From assembly GCA_050700835.1 (NCBI GenBank), contig JBOHDX010000135.1, positions 1-64,000 of the forward strand: a stretch of 64,000 nucleotides of DNA, in the 5' to 3' direction. Below are positions 1 to 7,880 of the stretch, piece after piece. The notes beneath the pieces are model-generated. The model was not told where the DNA came from. It saw only the letters and a program-made list of their open reading frames with translations, and ran no database searches. Positions within the stretch are counted from its first letter, which is position 1. Each line of letters opens with the position of its first letter. The stretch comes from JBOHDX01 sp050700835 (lineage in GTDB: Bacteria; Actinomycetota; Actinomycetes; Propionibacteriales; Nocardioidaceae). A program made the position numbers and the translations under genes.

Positions 1-2
1 AG

Positions 3-110
3 GTCCTGGCAGCCGCGATCCGGTCCAATGCCGGGCTGCTGAGGCAGATCGCCACGCTGCGCGCCGAGGCGGCGGCGATCGACGCGGCCGCGGACGACGT
101 CTTCGACTGA
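3..110 (+). CDS. C-terminal tail of an unidentified protein (5' end outside window)
   Basis: An open frame runs from the window edge to a TGA at 108-110 and encodes 35 residues. They are rich in Ala, Arg, Leu and Asp (ending AADDVFD) and look like an amphipathic helix with an acidic end. Nothing identifies a family. The stop lies only 14 bp before the end of the convergent Rrf2 gene. It is called because the frame is open with ordinary high-GC codon use, but it is too short to be certain. Confidence 0.45.
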   Translation, partial: VLAAAIRSNAGLLRQIATLRAEAAAIDAAADDVFD

Positions 111-123
111 ACCATCGCCGGTC

Positions 124-582
124 TCAGTGGGGCTGCCAGGCGTCGTCGTCCTTGGTCCGGTGCGCCACCTGACGCGGCAGCTTCCCGTCCGCCAGGTTGC
201 GGATCGTGACAGCCTCGAAGACCTCGCGAAGGCTACTGCGTGCGGCGATCCAGACCAGCTGAAGCACGTCGGCGTGCTCGTTGTAGGAGACCGCCTCCGG
301 TCGCAGGCCGTAGACGCTGACCAGCGGACCGTCCACGGAGCGGATCACGTCGGCGATCGTGACGTTCTCGGGCGCGCGGGCCAGCCGCCAGCCACCGGAC
401 TGCCCCCGCTGGCTCATCACGATCCCGGTGCGGCGCAGGTCGGCCAGGATGGCCTGCAGGAAACCGTGCGGGATGTCCTGCAGCCGACCGAGCTCCTCCG
501 CGGACACCGGCACCCCGTCATCCCGGGTCGCGATCTCGATGAGCGCCCGCAGCGCATAGTCAGACTTCGCCGAAACCCGCAT
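124..582 (-). CDS. Rrf2 family transcriptional regulator
   Basis: A 152-residue DNA-binding regulator of the Rrf2 family (IscR/NsrR relatives). The N-terminus MRVSAKSDYALRALIEIA is the family hallmark and opens a winged helix-turn-helix (about residues 1-80), including the wing segment SQRGQSGGWRLARAP. Rrf2 proteins that hold a [2Fe-2S] cluster have three cysteines around residues 90-110; this protein has no cysteine at all, so it should sense something else or act through protein contacts. The gene is divergent from the DedA gene with only about 60 bp between starts, so the two probably share a control region and the regulator may control itself and dedA. The ligand is unknown. Confidence 0.9.
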   Translation of the reverse strand: MRVSAKSDYALRALIEIATRDDGVPVSAEELGRLQDIPHGFLQAILADLRRTGIVMSQRGQSGGWRLARAPENVTIADVIRSVDGPLVSVYGLRPEAVSYNEHADVLQLVWIAARSSLREVFEAVTIRNLADGKLPRQVAHRTKDDDAWQPH

Positions 583-640
583 GCACCAAGTCTGTCAGAA
601 AACAAGGGCTTCGCGACCCCGAGACGCCGGCGCTACCGTC

Positions 641-1252
641 GTGCCCGTGCTGCACACCGTGACGGATGCGTTGACGTCCCTGCCACCGGCCGTCGCATAC
701 CTGATCGTCGTCGCCCTCGTGTTCGGTGAGGCCGCGGTGTTCCTCGGCTTCGTGCTGCCGGGCGAGACCGCCGTGCTGTTCGCCGGATTCCTCGCGTCAC
801 AGCACAAGCTGTCCGTCGAGGTGCTGTGCCTGCTCGTGGTGGTGGCGGCGATCATCGGCGACTCGGTCGGCTACGAGGTGGGCAAGCACTTCGGGCCCCG
901 CCTGCTCCGGCTACGGGTGCTGGCCAAGCACAGGGACCGGATCGGATCGGCCCAGGACTTCTTGCGCCGCAGGGGCGGCAGCGCCGTGTTCCTCGGCAGG
1001 TTCACGGCGTTTCTACGCGCGGTCATGCCCGGGCTCGCCGGACTGAGCCAGATGCCCTACCGGCGCTTCCTCGCCTACAACGCCGCCGGCGGCATCGTCT
1101 GGGGCATCGGGTTCACCCTGATCGGCTTCTTCGCCGGCAAGTCCTACGACAAGGTCGCGCGGTACGTCGGCACCTCGGCGGCCGTCGTGCTGGCCGTGAT
1201 CGTGCTGGGCGCGCTCGTGGTCTGGCACTTCCGCAAGAAGCGGGCCGACTGA
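641..1252 (+). CDS. DedA family (VTT domain) membrane protein
   Basis: A 203-residue integral membrane protein of the DedA/SNARE-associated (VTT) family, thought to act in lipid scrambling or undecaprenyl-phosphate flipping and envelope homeostasis. The characteristic segments are GEAAVFLGFVLPGETAVLFAG near the N-terminus and GRFTAFLRAVMPGLAG with its conserved Arg, followed by two hydrophobic helices and a basic tail (FRKKRAD). The frame is open back to an ATG at 581, but that would overlap the divergent regulator's start and add a polar, non-conserved leader, so I take the GTG at 641. Another GTG at 647 is possible. The exact substrate cannot be read from the sequence. Confidence 0.88.
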   Translation: MPVLHTVTDALTSLPPAVAYLIVVALVFGEAAVFLGFVLPGETAVLFAGFLASQHKLSVEVLCLLVVVAAIIGDSVGYEVGKHFGPRLLRLRVLAKHRDRIGSAQDFLRRRGGSAVFLGRFTAFLRAVMPGLAGLSQMPYRRFLAYNAAGGIVWGIGFTLIGFFAGKSYDKVARYVGTSAAVVLAVIVLGALVVWHFRKKRAD

Positions 1253-1298
1253 CCACCGGTGGCTCCGGTCACAACCTCACGCGAATCGCTTGCCCCGG

Positions 1299-1336
1299 CT
1301 ACCGACGGGTAGGATACTTAAGTTACTGACTGGTAG
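1299..1336 (+). promoter_or_regulatory. Paired inverted-repeat operator upstream of fadE5
   Basis: CTACCGACGGGTAG (1299-1312) has perfect 5-bp arms CTACC/GGTAG. TTACTGACTGGTAG (1323-1336) is a second copy of the same YTAC-YGAC-NGGTAG pattern. The centres are 24 bp apart and lie 45-80 bp before the FadE5-like start codon. The shape suits a TetR-type repressor of fatty-acid genes, but no regulator gene adjoins, so the binding protein is unknown. Confidence 0.5.
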
Positions 1337-1380
1337 CCTGATTTGGGCGTACCCGCAGCGAGAGATCGGGAGTGGGCGGT

Positions 1381-3243
1381 GTGAGTCACTACAAGAGCAA
1401 CCTGCGCGACATCGAGTTCAACCTGTTCGAGGTGTTCGGGCGCGACGCAGTGCTGGGTCAAGGGCCGTTCCCGGAGATCGACCCGGCCACCGCACGCAGT
1501 GTCTTGTCCGAGGTGGACCGGCTGGCTCGCGAGGAGCTCGCCGCGTCGTTCGAGGATGGCGATCGCAACCCGCCGGTCTACGACGCACAGAGCCACTCGG
1601 TGCGGATGCCAGCGTCCTTCAAACACAGCTACCAGGCCTGGATGGACGCCGAGTGGTTCCGCCTGCAGATCCCCGAGGCGCTCGGCGGCACGCCGGCGCC
1701 CCCCTCGCTCGTCTGGTCGACCGCCGAGCTCGTGCTCGGCGCCAACCCGGCCGTGTGGATGTACGCCTGCGGTCCCAACTTCGCGCACGTCGTGCACCGC
1801 AACGGAACCGAACGGGACCGCCGCATCGCCCAGCACATGATCGACCGTCGGTGGGGCGCCACCATGGTGCTGACCGAGCCGGACGCCGGCTCGGACGTCG
1901 GAGCCGGACGCACCAAGGCGATCCCCCAGGAGGACGGCACCTGGCATCTCGAGGGTGTGAAGCGCTTCATCACGTCCGGCGAGCACGACATGAGCGAGAA
2001 CATCATCCACCTGGTGCTGGCCCGTCCCGCAGGGGTCGAGGGGGTCGGCGGTCCCGGCACCAAGGGCCTCTCGTTGTTCGTCGTGCCCAAGTACGACTTC
2101 GATCTCGAGACCGGCGACCTCACCGGCCGACGCAACGGTGCGTACGTCACCAACGTCGAGAAGAAGATGGGCATCAAGGTGTCGACGACGTGCGAGATCA
2201 CCTTCGGCGACGGCGAGCCTGCCGTCGGTTGGCTGCTGGGCGAGGTGCACGACGGGATCGCGCAGATGTTCCAGGTCATCGAGCACGCACGGATGCTCGT
2301 CGGCACGAAGGCCATCGCCACCTTGTCCACCGGATACCTCAATGCACTGGAGTTCGCCAAGGAGCGCGTCCAAGGCCCCGACCTGGCGATGGCGTCCGAC
2401 AAGACCGCGCCACGGGTCACGATCACCCACCACCCGGACGTACGCCGCTCGCTGATGACGCAGAAGTCCTACGCCGAGGCCCTTCGGGCGTTGGTGATCT
2501 ATACCGCGACCTGGCAGGACCGGATCGCGCTCGCCAATCACGCGGGCGAGGCCGACGAGCTGGCCGAACGCGTCAACGACCTGCTGCTCCCAATCGTCAA
2601 GGGCTATGGCTCGGAGCGTTCCTGGGTGCTGCTCGGGACCGAGTCGCTGCAGACGTTCGGCGGCTCGGGGTTCCTGCAGGACTACCCGATCGAGCAGTAC
2701 GTCCGCGATGCCAAGATCGACACGCTCTACGAAGGCACCACCGCGATCCAGGGCATGGACCTGTTCTTCCGCAAGATCGTGAAGGACAAGGCGCAGGCAT
2801 TGGGTCACCTGGCCGGCGAGATCAAGGGATTCGTCGCCTCCGAGGCCGGCAACGGGCGCCTGAAGATCGAGCGCGGCCTGCTCGCACAGGCCCTGGACGA
2901 CACGCAAGGCCTCGTCGGCGCCCTGGTGGGCCAGCTGATGTCGTCCGACCCCAGCGCCGAGGACGGCGACGCCCGCAACGTCTACAAGGTCGGCCTGAAC
3001 TCGTCCCGGTTGCTGATGGCGCTCGGCGACATCGTCAGCGCGTGGTTGCTACTTCGGCAGGCAGAGGTGGCGCTGGAGAAGCTGGGCGGCGAGGTGTCGG
3101 CGAAGGACAAGGCGTTCTACGAGGGCAAGGTGGCGGCGGCCCAGTTCTTCGCCCGCAACGTCCTTCCCAAGCTGTCCGCCGAGCGGGCGATCGCCGAGGC
3201 GACCGACTTGTCCGTGATGGACCTCGACGAGGCGGCGTTCTGA
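1381..3243 (+). CDS. fadE5: Acyl-CoA dehydrogenase, FadE5-like
   Basis: A 620-residue acyl-CoA dehydrogenase of the large actinobacterial FadE5 type, with an extra C-terminal domain. It should catalyse FAD-dependent alpha,beta-desaturation of acyl-CoAs in beta-oxidation. The N-terminus MSHYKSNLRDIEFNLFEVFG matches the family start, which is why I choose the GTG at 1381 over the in-frame GTG at 1372. The middle/FAD region has VLTEPDAGSDVGAG, and the C-terminal dehydrogenase part has the ETF/acyl-CoA segment TLYEGTTAIQGMDLFFRKI. Length (about 610 in mycobacterial FadE5) agrees. It stands alone, preceded by two inverted-repeat operators at 1299-1336, which suggests dedicated repression. Confidence 0.93.
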   Translation: MSHYKSNLRDIEFNLFEVFGRDAVLGQGPFPEIDPATARSVLSEVDRLAREELAASFEDGDRNPPVYDAQSHSVRMPASFKHSYQAWMDAEWFRLQIPEALGGTPAPPSLVWSTAELVLGANPAVWMYACGPNFAHVVHRNGTERDRRIAQHMIDRRWGATMVLTEPDAGSDVGAGRTKAIPQEDGTWHLEGVKRFITSGEHDMSENIIHLVLARPAGVEGVGGPGTKGLSLFVVPKYDFDLETGDLTGRRNGAYVTNVEKKMGIKVSTTCEITFGDGEPAVGWLLGEVHDGIAQMFQVIEHARMLVGTKAIATLSTGYLNALEFAKERVQGPDLAMASDKTAPRVTITHHPDVRRSLMTQKSYAEALRALVIYTATWQDRIALANHAGEADELAERVNDLLLPIVKGYGSERSWVLLGTESLQTFGGSGFLQDYPIEQYVRDAKIDTLYEGTTAIQGMDLFFRKIVKDKAQALGHLAGEIKGFVASEAGNGRLKIERGLLAQALDDTQGLVGALVGQLMSSDPSAEDGDARNVYKVGLNSSRLLMALGDIVSAWLLLRQAEVALEKLGGEVSAKDKAFYEGKVAAAQFFARNVLPKLSAERAIAEATDLSVMDLDEAAF

Positions 3244-3319
3244 CCGGCACGGCGAACCAGTCGTCCCACTAGGCTGGTCCGGGCCGCCGCGGCGGCGACC
3301 ACCGGAACGAGCCAGGACG

Positions 3320-4786
3320 ATGCGGATGACAGCCGAGTCGAGCGCGTACTCCGGGGACCCGTTCACCGACGGAGTTCTCCGGCTGGATGCGCATCTCGCC
3401 GTGGTCTCGGCTGACGCGGGAGCACAGCGGCTGCTGGGTGGGATCATCGTGCCGGGGCTGCCGGTGGTGCAGGTGCTGCCGGACGTACCCGCCCGTGGAT
3501 ATGGCACCGGACGGCGCCATGACGAATGGCCGTCACCGGCGCGGATGACCGAGACGATGGCCCGACGGCTCGACGGGGCGCCGTTCCTAGCCGAGATCAC
3601 CATCGTCAAGGACTCCGCGTCGCTGGACCAGTCGGCAGTGTTGGTGCGCATCCGTGACCTGTCGTCACTCTCGCCGACAGAGATCGAGATCCGCCGCCGC
3701 CGGCTTCGCAACCAGCAGATTCTGGAGGCCACCCGACACGCGACGTTCGTCGTCGACAACGACGGGCGGATCGACTTCGCCAACCCTGCCGCCGCCTCCA
3801 TGTTGCGGCGACGCGCCACCGACTTCGTCGACGCAGATCTGGTCGAGATCACCGGCCTGGCGCGTCCTGACGGCACGGCGTTCGACGACGGCGAGTCACC
3901 AGTTGCCCGGACCTTGTCCGACGGCCTCCCGCACGAAGCGGTCGCATCGAGCGTCGTGCGCCGGGACGACCTCCGCCTCGACACCGAGACGTCGTGCACC
4001 CCGGTCCGCGAGGCCGGCGCGGTCGCCGGCGTCGTGGTGATCATCGCCGACATCACCGAACGAGCCGCTGTGCAGCGGCGCAAAGACGAGTTCCTGTCGA
4101 CCATCAGTCACGAGCTGCGCACACCCCTGACGTCGATCCGCGGCAGCCTGGGGATGTTGGCCGGCGGGGTGGTCGGTGAGCTGCCGCCCGATGCAGCCCG
4201 GATGGTGGACATTGCGATGTCCAACACGCATCGCCTGATCCGCCTCGTCAACGACCTGCTCGCCCTGGAGCGCTTCGCCTCGGGACGGATGCCGCTGCAG
4301 CTCGAGGTCGTCGACCTGGCTGAGGTGGGGCGTGAGGTGATCAGTCTGCAAGAGCCGACCGCGACGACGGGCGAGGTGCGGATCACGACTGACCTGCAAT
4401 CCGCGGTGACCGTCACCGACCCCTACCACGTGGCGACTGCGGTGACGAACTTCGTGTCCAACGCGGTGAAGTTCTCCCCTCCTGGTGGGACCGTGGACGT
4501 CAGGACCGGTGGCGGAGAGCACGATGTGTGGGTCAGCGTGCGTGACCAGGGGCGCGGGATACCACCGAATCGGCTCGATGAGATCTTCGAGCGGTTCGCG
4601 CAGGTCACCATCACCGATGCGAACGTGATGGGGGGCAGCGGCCTCGGTCTCTCGATCACGGCGCACATCGCGGCCGCACTGGGTGGACGCGTGGGAGTGG
4701 AGAGCGAGCTGGGCCTGGGGAGCACGTTCACGTTGTACCTTCCTCGCAGGCACCATGGCGCTGACACTGAAGGGATCGACCCATGA
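3320..4786 (+). CDS. PAS-domain sensor histidine kinase
   Basis: A 488-residue soluble kinase with no membrane segment. Residues about 15-115 resemble a degenerate PAS fold (LDAHLAVVSADAGAQRLLG, ending VLVRIRDLS). A clear PAS domain follows (about 125-235, FVVDNDGRIDFANPAA). The HisKA H-box FLSTISHELRTPLTSIRG places the phosphoacceptor at His264, and the ATPase domain has the N-box (TNFVSNAVKF), G1 (DQGRGIP) and G2 (GSGLGLSI). Its ATGA stop/start overlap with the receiver gene at 4783 implies translational coupling. The family senses internal redox, ligand or light cues through PAS; the signal here is unknown. Confidence 0.93.
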   Translation: MRMTAESSAYSGDPFTDGVLRLDAHLAVVSADAGAQRLLGGIIVPGLPVVQVLPDVPARGYGTGRRHDEWPSPARMTETMARRLDGAPFLAEITIVKDSASLDQSAVLVRIRDLSSLSPTEIEIRRRRLRNQQILEATRHATFVVDNDGRIDFANPAAASMLRRRATDFVDADLVEITGLARPDGTAFDDGESPVARTLSDGLPHEAVASSVVRRDDLRLDTETSCTPVREAGAVAGVVVIIADITERAAVQRRKDEFLSTISHELRTPLTSIRGSLGMLAGGVVGELPPDAARMVDIAMSNTHRLIRLVNDLLALERFASGRMPLQLEVVDLAEVGREVISLQEPTATTGEVRITTDLQSAVTVTDPYHVATAVTNFVSNAVKFSPPGGTVDVRTGGGEHDVWVSVRDQGRGIPPNRLDEIFERFAQVTITDANVMGGSGLGLSITAHIAAALGGRVGVESELGLGSTFTLYLPRRHHGADTEGIDP

Positions 4787-5175
4787 GCAAGACCGTTCCG
4801 GGCGGTCGACGCGTTCTGCTCGTCGATGACGATCCCGACATCAGGCTGCTCGCGCAGATGAGCCTGTCCCGGGTGGGTGGCTATGAGGTACGCGCGGCCG
4901 TCGACGGCGACGAGGCTCTCGGGATCGCGATCGAATGGGTGCCCGATGCGATCCTGATGGACGTGCACATGCCCGGCGGCAGTGGCGCCACCACCGCCCA
5001 GGCGTTGAAGGACGACGCTGTCACAGCACGGATCCCGATCGTTATGCTGACCGCCAGCGTCAGCGCCGCCGACCGTTCCCAGATCGCTCGACTGCCGATC
5101 GAAGGCGTGCTGCCCAAGCCGTTCGACCCGATGACGTTGCCGGGCGAGCTGGCAGATCTGCTGGGCTGGTCGTGA
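4783..5175 (+). CDS. Stand-alone receiver-domain response regulator
   Basis: A 130-residue protein consisting only of a CheY-like receiver. The acidic pair is in LLVDDDPDI, the phosphoacceptor is Asp60 (ILMDVHMPG), then the switch Thr (VMLTAS) and the conserved Lys (LPKPFDP). There is no DNA-binding or enzymatic output domain. It overlaps the kinase gene by 4 bp and is followed after 7 bp by a small HPt-like gene. This suits an intermediate in a phosphorelay or a receiver acting by protein contact. Confidence 0.93.
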   Translation: MSKTVPGGRRVLLVDDDPDIRLLAQMSLSRVGGYEVRAAVDGDEALGIAIEWVPDAILMDVHMPGGSGATTAQALKDDAVTARIPIVMLTASVSAADRSQIARLPIEGVLPKPFDPMTLPGELADLLGWS

Positions 5176-5182
5176 GCCGTCC

Positions 5183-5467
5183 ATGAGCCAGCGCAGTGAC
5201 GACATCATCGAAATGCTGTGGCCCCGCATCCGTGACTCGGTGGCGGGTTCTGCCGCGCAGCTGCGCGGCTGGCAGGAGCACCGGGTGGACGACCAGACGG
5301 CGCAGGAGATCGCCCACCAGCTGGCGGGGACACTGGGTTCGTACCGGCGAACCGAGGGAGGCGCGGCGGCGCGCCAGCTGGAGCTTCGACTGAGCGCCGG
5401 GAACGCCGACCGGACCGGCGCCGAGGAGGATCGGCTCATCGGGCTCATCGAGGCCGGCACCACCTGA
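5183..5467 (+). CDS. Putative HPt (histidine phosphotransfer) domain protein
   Basis: A 94-residue all-helical small protein. The segment AHQLAGTLGSYRRTEGGAAARQLEL follows the HPt pattern (H-x-L-x-G-x-x-G-S-Y/F, then a helix ending in LE), making His45 the likely phosphoacceptor. The usual Lys three residues after His is Ala48, and the protein is slightly short for the family (about 100-120). Location directly after a kinase and a lone receiver, with a 7-bp gap, supports a phosphotransfer role. Without the neighbours it would be hypothetical. No output partner is encoded nearby. Confidence 0.6.
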   Translation: MSQRSDDIIEMLWPRIRDSVAGSAAQLRGWQEHRVDDQTAQEIAHQLAGTLGSYRRTEGGAAARQLELRLSAGNADRTGAEEDRLIGLIEAGTT

Positions 5468-5562
5468 GTCCGGATGCGGCGCCGGTCGTATAGGTTCGGC
5501 GTCACCGTGGCCCTGCACCCTTGTGGCGGGGTTGCCCGTGGACACCAAGTTCTGGAGACCCG

Positions 5563-6141
5563 TTGACGTCGGAGACAATCCGTCCGAGCCGTGCCTGGTA
5601 CGCCGTCGCTGCTGCGATCTTCCTGGTCAGCCTGATCCCGACGTACCTTCTGGGCAGGGCGGCGGTGGGCTCCGTGAGCTCCGACGTCACCGCGCTGAGC
5701 AGCCATCGCGCCACCCTCGATGGCACCGAGAAGGCCGTCTTCTCCCGCACGCCGGGGGCGGCCAGCGACATCAGCTCATGCACCGCCACGCCAGTGGGCG
5801 GAGGGCCAGCGGTGAAGCTCAACCGCGGGATCGCCTCGGTCACCGTCTCGAGCGGCGGGGACTCGTGGGAGCGCGTCGGGATCGTGCCGGGCGGCACCGC
5901 CGCCGGGGCCTACGCCATCGTGTGCAAGGACTCGAGCGGTGCGACCGTCGGCGCCGCCCTCGGGGTCGGGCGTGACCCGAACGTCGGCAGCTTCGTGTTC
6001 AAGGTGATCATCGCGCTGATCATCCCGGCGATCGCCGCATTGGTCGCACTGGCGATTGCCGTCGTCACCGGTCTGCGCAGATCCAGGGTGCGCAAGCGGA
6101 CTCAACCAGCGTCCGGAGCACCGTTCTTCGGCGCCGACTAG
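5563..6141 (+). CDS. Two-helix membrane protein of unknown function
   Basis: A 192-residue protein with a membrane segment near the N-terminus (WYAVAAAIFLVSLIPTYLL), an extracytoplasmic domain of about 110 residues with two cysteines, a second helix (VIIALIIPAIAALVALAIAV) and a basic tail. This topology (short N-in, exposed domain, C-in) is common in uncharacterised actinobacterial envelope proteins. I take the TTG at 5563, preceded by a GGAG at the proper distance; the frame is open to 5521. No family is recognised. It converges on the helicase gene with 7 bp between stops. Confidence 0.7.
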   Translation: MTSETIRPSRAWYAVAAAIFLVSLIPTYLLGRAAVGSVSSDVTALSSHRATLDGTEKAVFSRTPGAASDISSCTATPVGGGPAVKLNRGIASVTVSSGGDSWERVGIVPGGTAAGAYAIVCKDSSGATVGAALGVGRDPNVGSFVFKVIIALIIPAIAALVALAIAVVTGLRRSRVRKRTQPASGAPFFGAD

Positions 6142-6148
6142 GCCTGCG

Positions 6149-7588
6149 TCAGCCGCGAGAGCCTCGGTAGCCGCCCGAGCGATTCCGCGAGCGGCCGCCC
6201 GTCCGGCCACCGGCCCCGGGGCGACCGGAGCGGGCGGGACGGGCGGGACGACGACTGATCTCGGGAGCGGCGACGCCACTGCCGGCGAGGGCCGCCGCCG
6301 TCATCGGCTGCGGCGCCGTCCGCGAGTCGTGGTGGCGAGCCGAGACACCGGCGGCCTGCTGCAGGCGGACGACCTGGTCGACGAACTTGGGCGTGGTGAT
6401 GGTGACGACCGACCCGGTCTCGCCAGCCCTGGCGGTACGCCCCGAGCGATGCAGGTAGGACTTGATCTCGTTGGGCACGTCGTAGTGCACGACCAGCCCG
6501 ACGTTGTCGACGTGGATGCCCCGGGCGGCGACGTCGGTGGCAACGACCACGGTGGCCTGTCCCGACTTGAACTTGCGCAGGTTGCGCTCGCGAGCGCCCT
6601 GGCTCAGGTTGCCGTGCAGGTCGACGGCGGCGACGCCCGCATCGGTCAACGTACGGGCGAGGTCGGTGGCGCCGTCACGGGTACGGGTGAAGACGATCGA
6701 CCGAGGATTGGCCTCGAGCAGCGCCGTGGTGGTCCGCGCCTTGTCGGTCCACGCGGTCACCAGCACGTGGTGGTTTACGGTGTCCGACTGGCCCTCCGTC
6801 GGATCCACCTCGTGCACGACGGGTCGCGACAGATGCGTGCGGACCAAGCGGTCCACATCCCCGTCGAGGGTGGCGCTGAGCAGCAACCGCTGGCCGCCGG
6901 TCCGGGTCTGGCGCAGCAGCGCGTCGATCGCGGGATAGAAGCCGAGGTCACAGAGGTGGTCCGCCTCGTCGAGCACCGCGACCTCGACCTCGTCGAGTCG
7001 GCAGGCGCCACGACGGATCAGGTCGTCGAGCCGCCCAGGCGTGGCGATCACCAGGTCGGCGCCGCCGCGCAGCCGGCGTACCTGGCGGTCGTACGGCGTG
7101 CCCCCATAGACCGTCGCGACCCGCAGCCGGACGGCGTCGGCCAACGGCTCGATCGCCTTGCGTACCTGTGTTGCGAGCTCACGGGTGGGTACGACGACGA
7201 GGCCGCGTGGCGCCTTGGGACGACTGCGGCCTCCGGCGAGACGGGCAAGGACCGGCAGGCCGAAGGCGAGAGTCTTGCCCGAGCCGGTACGAGCGCGACC
7301 GAGCACATCGCGGCCCGCGAAGGCGTCGGGCAGGACGGCGGCCTGCACCGGCGTCGGGACGGTGATGCCCTGCTTGGTCAGCTCGCGGACGAGCTTGGGG
7401 GAGACACCGAGTGCGGCGAAGCCGTTGGCTGCGGTGGTTGTGGTGCCGGGGCGAACGGCGTCGTCGGTCGGACTCGTAGCAGGCAGGACGTGGTGGTCGA
7501 CGGACACGTCGAAGGCTCCAGGGTTGATCGGGTGCATCCGGCGCGGTCCACAGGTAGTGGGCCGACGAGCCAGCAGGACGCTGAGCAC
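6149..7588 (-). CDS. DEAD-box ATP-dependent RNA helicase
   Basis: A 479-residue helicase that unwinds RNA duplexes. Motifs in order: Q motif (GFAALGVSPKLVRELTKQGI... PTPVQ), I (ARTGSGKT), Ia (PTRELA), Ib (TPGRLDD), II (VLDEAD), III (SAT), IV (IVFTRTRDGA), V (ATDVAARGIHV) and VI (HRSGRTARAG). Motif II reads DEAD. The C-terminal tail is rich in Arg and Gly (GRPGAGGRTGGRSRNRSGGYRG), typical of RNA-binding tails in cold-shock or ribosome-assembly helicases. The GTG at 7588 has an upstream AGGA; the ATG at 7537 (462 residues) is a real alternative. A structured leader precedes it. Confidence 0.93.
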   Translation of the reverse strand: MLSVLLARRPTTCGPRRMHPINPGAFDVSVDHHVLPATSPTDDAVRPGTTTTAANGFAALGVSPKLVRELTKQGITVPTPVQAAVLPDAFAGRDVLGRARTGSGKTLAFGLPVLARLAGGRSRPKAPRGLVVVPTRELATQVRKAIEPLADAVRLRVATVYGGTPYDRQVRRLRGGADLVIATPGRLDDLIRRGACRLDEVEVAVLDEADHLCDLGFYPAIDALLRQTRTGGQRLLLSATLDGDVDRLVRTHLSRPVVHEVDPTEGQSDTVNHHVLVTAWTDKARTTTALLEANPRSIVFTRTRDGATDLARTLTDAGVAAVDLHGNLSQGARERNLRKFKSGQATVVVATDVAARGIHVDNVGLVVHYDVPNEIKSYLHRSGRTARAGETGSVVTITTPKFVDQVVRLQQAAGVSARHHDSRTAPQPMTAAALAGSGVAAPEISRRPARPARSGRPGAGGRTGGRSRNRSGGYRGSRG

Positions 7589-7654
7589 CCGAGCGGTCCT
7601 GGTCGCGCACCTGCGGGACCCGCGGTGCGCACCCTGTGCCGGGTACGAGAACGG

Positions 7655-7710
7655 CCCTTGCTGCGAAACACCGCAGTGACGGGGCCGTGGCTTTCCCCGA
7701 TTCTATCAGC
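7655..7710 (-). promoter_or_regulatory. Structured 5' leader and possible promoter of the helicase gene
   Basis: On the minus strand a TAGAAT -10-like hexamer lies in GATAGAATC (about 7700-7708). It is followed by two hairpin-capable segments: CGGGG/CCCCG, then CTGCGGTGTTTCGCAG with a 5-bp stem. The start codon is at least 70 nt further. Long structured leaders are usual for cold-inducible helicases. No firm -35 element is seen, so this is tentative. Confidence 0.3.
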
Positions 7711-7785
7711 GTTCGAGGGGTGCCCCGACCACACGATGCTGCTCCCGTTGCCAGGCCAGCGCGCCTGTCCGCCTGCCCCCGATCA

Positions 7786-7809
7786 GTGCGCGATCCGACA
7801 GTTGCGCAC
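7786..7809 (-). repeat. Dispersed AACTGTCGGATCG repeat, copy 1
   Basis: Read on the minus strand this is GTGCGCAACTGTCGGATCGC, sharing an AACTGTCGGATCG core with copies at 27356 and 58482-58612. Its ends GTGCGC/GCGCAC form a 6-bp inverted repeat. It lies about 70 bp upstream of the SDR start at 7881, in otherwise featureless intergenic DNA. Confidence 0.7.
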
Positions 7810-7880
7810 GCGACACCGGCACGTAGTGTCGGCGCCGTGAACCACCTTCCCGTCCACGTCGCGGCCTGGCGGGACACCGC

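Noticed and set aside
1290..3272. 660-residue plus-strand ORF overlapping the FadE5-like gene
   Set aside because: It is the +1 frame of the real gene; the product is Arg/Gly-rich with no domain, and the FadE5 frame has clear motifs.
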